Shown here one piece after another: positions 63,152 through 64,000 of a stretch of 64,000 nt of DNA (position 1 is the stretch's first letter; each line of letters begins with the position of its first letter). The notes under the pieces were generated by a model. It was not told the DNA's origin. It searched no databases and was given only the letters and a program-made list of their open reading frames with translations. This DNA comes from Caldicellulosiruptor bescii DSM 6725. Lineage in GTDB: Bacteria > Bacillota > Thermoanaerobacteria > Caldicellulosiruptorales > Caldicellulosiruptoraceae. The stretch lies in assembly GCF_000022325.1 (NCBI RefSeq), contig NC_012034.1, positions 1,568,501-1,632,500 on the forward strand, in the 5' to 3' direction. Made by a program: the position numbers and the translations under genes.

Positions 63152-64000
63152 CCTTTCAAAAGAAGATATTCTGTATTTGATTGAACTTGCAAGTAAGTTA
63201 AAAAAAGAAGCTAAAAGAGGTTTTTATTTCCCTTACTTAAAGAACAAAGCGTTGGGACTTATATTTACAAAGGCTTCAACAAGGACACGTGTATCATTTG
63301 AAGTGGGAATCCATCAGCTTGGCGGATATTCACTCTATCTTGGAAAAAATGACCTTCAGCTTGGCAGAGGTGAAACAATAGAGGATACAGCAAAGGTTCT
63401 GTCTCGATACCTTGACCTAATTGTTATAAGAACATATGAACAAAAAGAGGTTGAAGCGTTTGCAAAATACTCTTCTATCCCAGTTATAAATGGGCTTACT
63501 GATGATTATCATCCAACCCAAATCATAGCTGATTTTCAGACAATTTTTGAGGAGAAAGGAAGGCTCAGTAATCTAAAAATTGCATATGTAGGAGACGGCA
63601 ACAACGTAGCAGCCACACTTTTGGTAGGCGCAGCAAAACTTGGTATCGACATTGCAGTTGCAACTCCACCCGGCTATGAAATAAAGAAGGAAGTTGTAGA
63701 TTTTGCACTTGATGAAGCAAAAAACAGCAAAAGCAACGTCATCTTTACTTATAGTCCAAAAGAGGCTGTAAAAGATGCTGATGTTGTCTATACAGACACA
63801 TGGGTTTCGATGGGGCAGGAAGAAGAAAAGGAAAAAAGAATAAGGGATTTTGAAGGATATCAGGTAGACAGCACCCTTATGAAATTAGCAAAAGATGATG
63901 CGATATTCTTGCATTGTCTTCCAGCATACAGAGGGTTCGAAGTAACCTCAGAGGTTATAGACGGTCCACAATCGAGGGTATTTGATGAGGCAGAAAATAG
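63126..64000 (+). CDS. argF: Ornithine carbamoyltransferase (C-terminus cut by window end)
   Basis: ArgF joins carbamoyl phosphate and ornithine to citrulline. The open frame from the ATG at 63126 shows the carbamoyl-phosphate loop [11 protein letters not shown] near 50, [21 protein letters not shown] near 137, [11 protein letters not shown] near 157, [16 protein letters not shown] and [11 protein letters not shown]. About 292 residues are visible; the family length is about 305-310, so only the tail is lost. The start lies inside carB (26-base overlap), which suggests coupled translation. It shows that the operon serves arginine synthesis, in line with the ARG box. Confidence 0.95.
   Translation, partial: MRHFLHLNDLSKEDILYLIELASKLKKEAKRGFYFPYLKNKALGLIFTKASTRTRVSFEVGIHQLGGYSLYLGKNDLQLGRGETIEDTAKVLSRYLDLIVIRTYEQKEVEAFAKYSSIPVINGLTDDYHPTQIIADFQTIFEEKGRLSNLKIAYVGDGNNVAATLLVGAAKLGIDIAVATPPGYEIKKEVVDFALDEAKNSKSNVIFTYSPKEAVKDADVVYTDTWVSMGQEEEKEKRIRDFEGYQVDSTLMKLAKDDAIFLHCLPAYRGFEVTSEVIDGPQSRVFDEAEN

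Overview
The window looks like chromosome of an anaerobic, thermophilic, low-G+C Gram-positive bacterium. The base composition is clearly AT-rich by eye, start sites carry strong AGGAGG-type ribosome binding sites, and consensus sigma-A promoters are common. Gene content points to a fermentative anaerobe of the Firmicutes: phosphotransacetylase/acetate kinase, indolepyruvate:ferredoxin oxidoreductase, desulfoferrodoxin, a small acid-soluble spore protein, and CtsR-, LexA- and ArgR-like sites. From memory the content and gene order resemble Caldicellulosiruptor. That is recollection plus inference and was not tested by a search.

Layout. 1-6600 (minus): a PhoR-like kinase cut by the window edge, its response regulator, a PgeF/YfiH protein, a TalC-type transaldolase, folC and valS. 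6740-7117 (plus): desulfoferrodoxin. 7194-9418 (minus): pta-ackA, with a palindrome over the -35 of its promoter. 9619-10227 (plus): lexA, convergent with 10231-18727 (minus), a repair and RNA-modification block miaB-mutS-mutL-miaA-hfq plus a PLP enzyme. 18873: an alpha/beta SASP gene. 19132-24591 (minus): iorAB flanked by two phenylacetate-CoA ligase paralogues and followed by a tandem-ACT gene. 24743-30185 (minus): clpB, hsp20 with a CtsR operator, nrdR, and a membrane GAF-GGDEF protein whose leader starts in a run of 25 A. 30257-30870 is mostly non-coding, with a possible decayed gene.

30873-35345: tRNA-Leu(CAG), then a TetR-regulated export operon (tetR, membrane-fusion lipoprotein, ABC ATPase, ABC permease), then five tRNAs. 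The ATPase gene is frameshifted by a perfect 13-bp tandem duplication. 35469-45570 (minus): YjbQ, nitroreductase, Lon-like protease, a P-loop/Asp23 fusion, ispD, a CoA-disulfide reductase/rhodanese and a Ca-type P-ATPase; a Cys-rich DUF6062-like gene lies opposite on plus. 45767-49302 (plus): a heterodimeric ABC exporter. 49354-53572 (minus): an unknown gene, then rpmG-secE-nusG-rplK-rplA-(L10 leader)-rplJ-rplL and tRNA-Thr; a terminator follows rplL, and rpoB/rpoC are not next. 53615-56738 (minus): tRNA-Gly, DUF1858, a nucleotidyltransferase, a GntR regulator, ispE and tRNA-Ser. 56879-64000 (plus): asnB, then carA-carB-argF (argF cut by the window end) behind a promoter with an ARG box.

Most of the window is core housekeeping DNA. 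I found no CRISPR array, prophage, intact insertion sequence or obvious new defence system. The observations most worth following are the tandem-duplication frameshift in the exporter ATPase, the A25 leader of the GGDEF gene, the operator-like palindrome over the pta promoter, the P-loop/Asp23 fusion, and the separation of rplJL from rpoBC.
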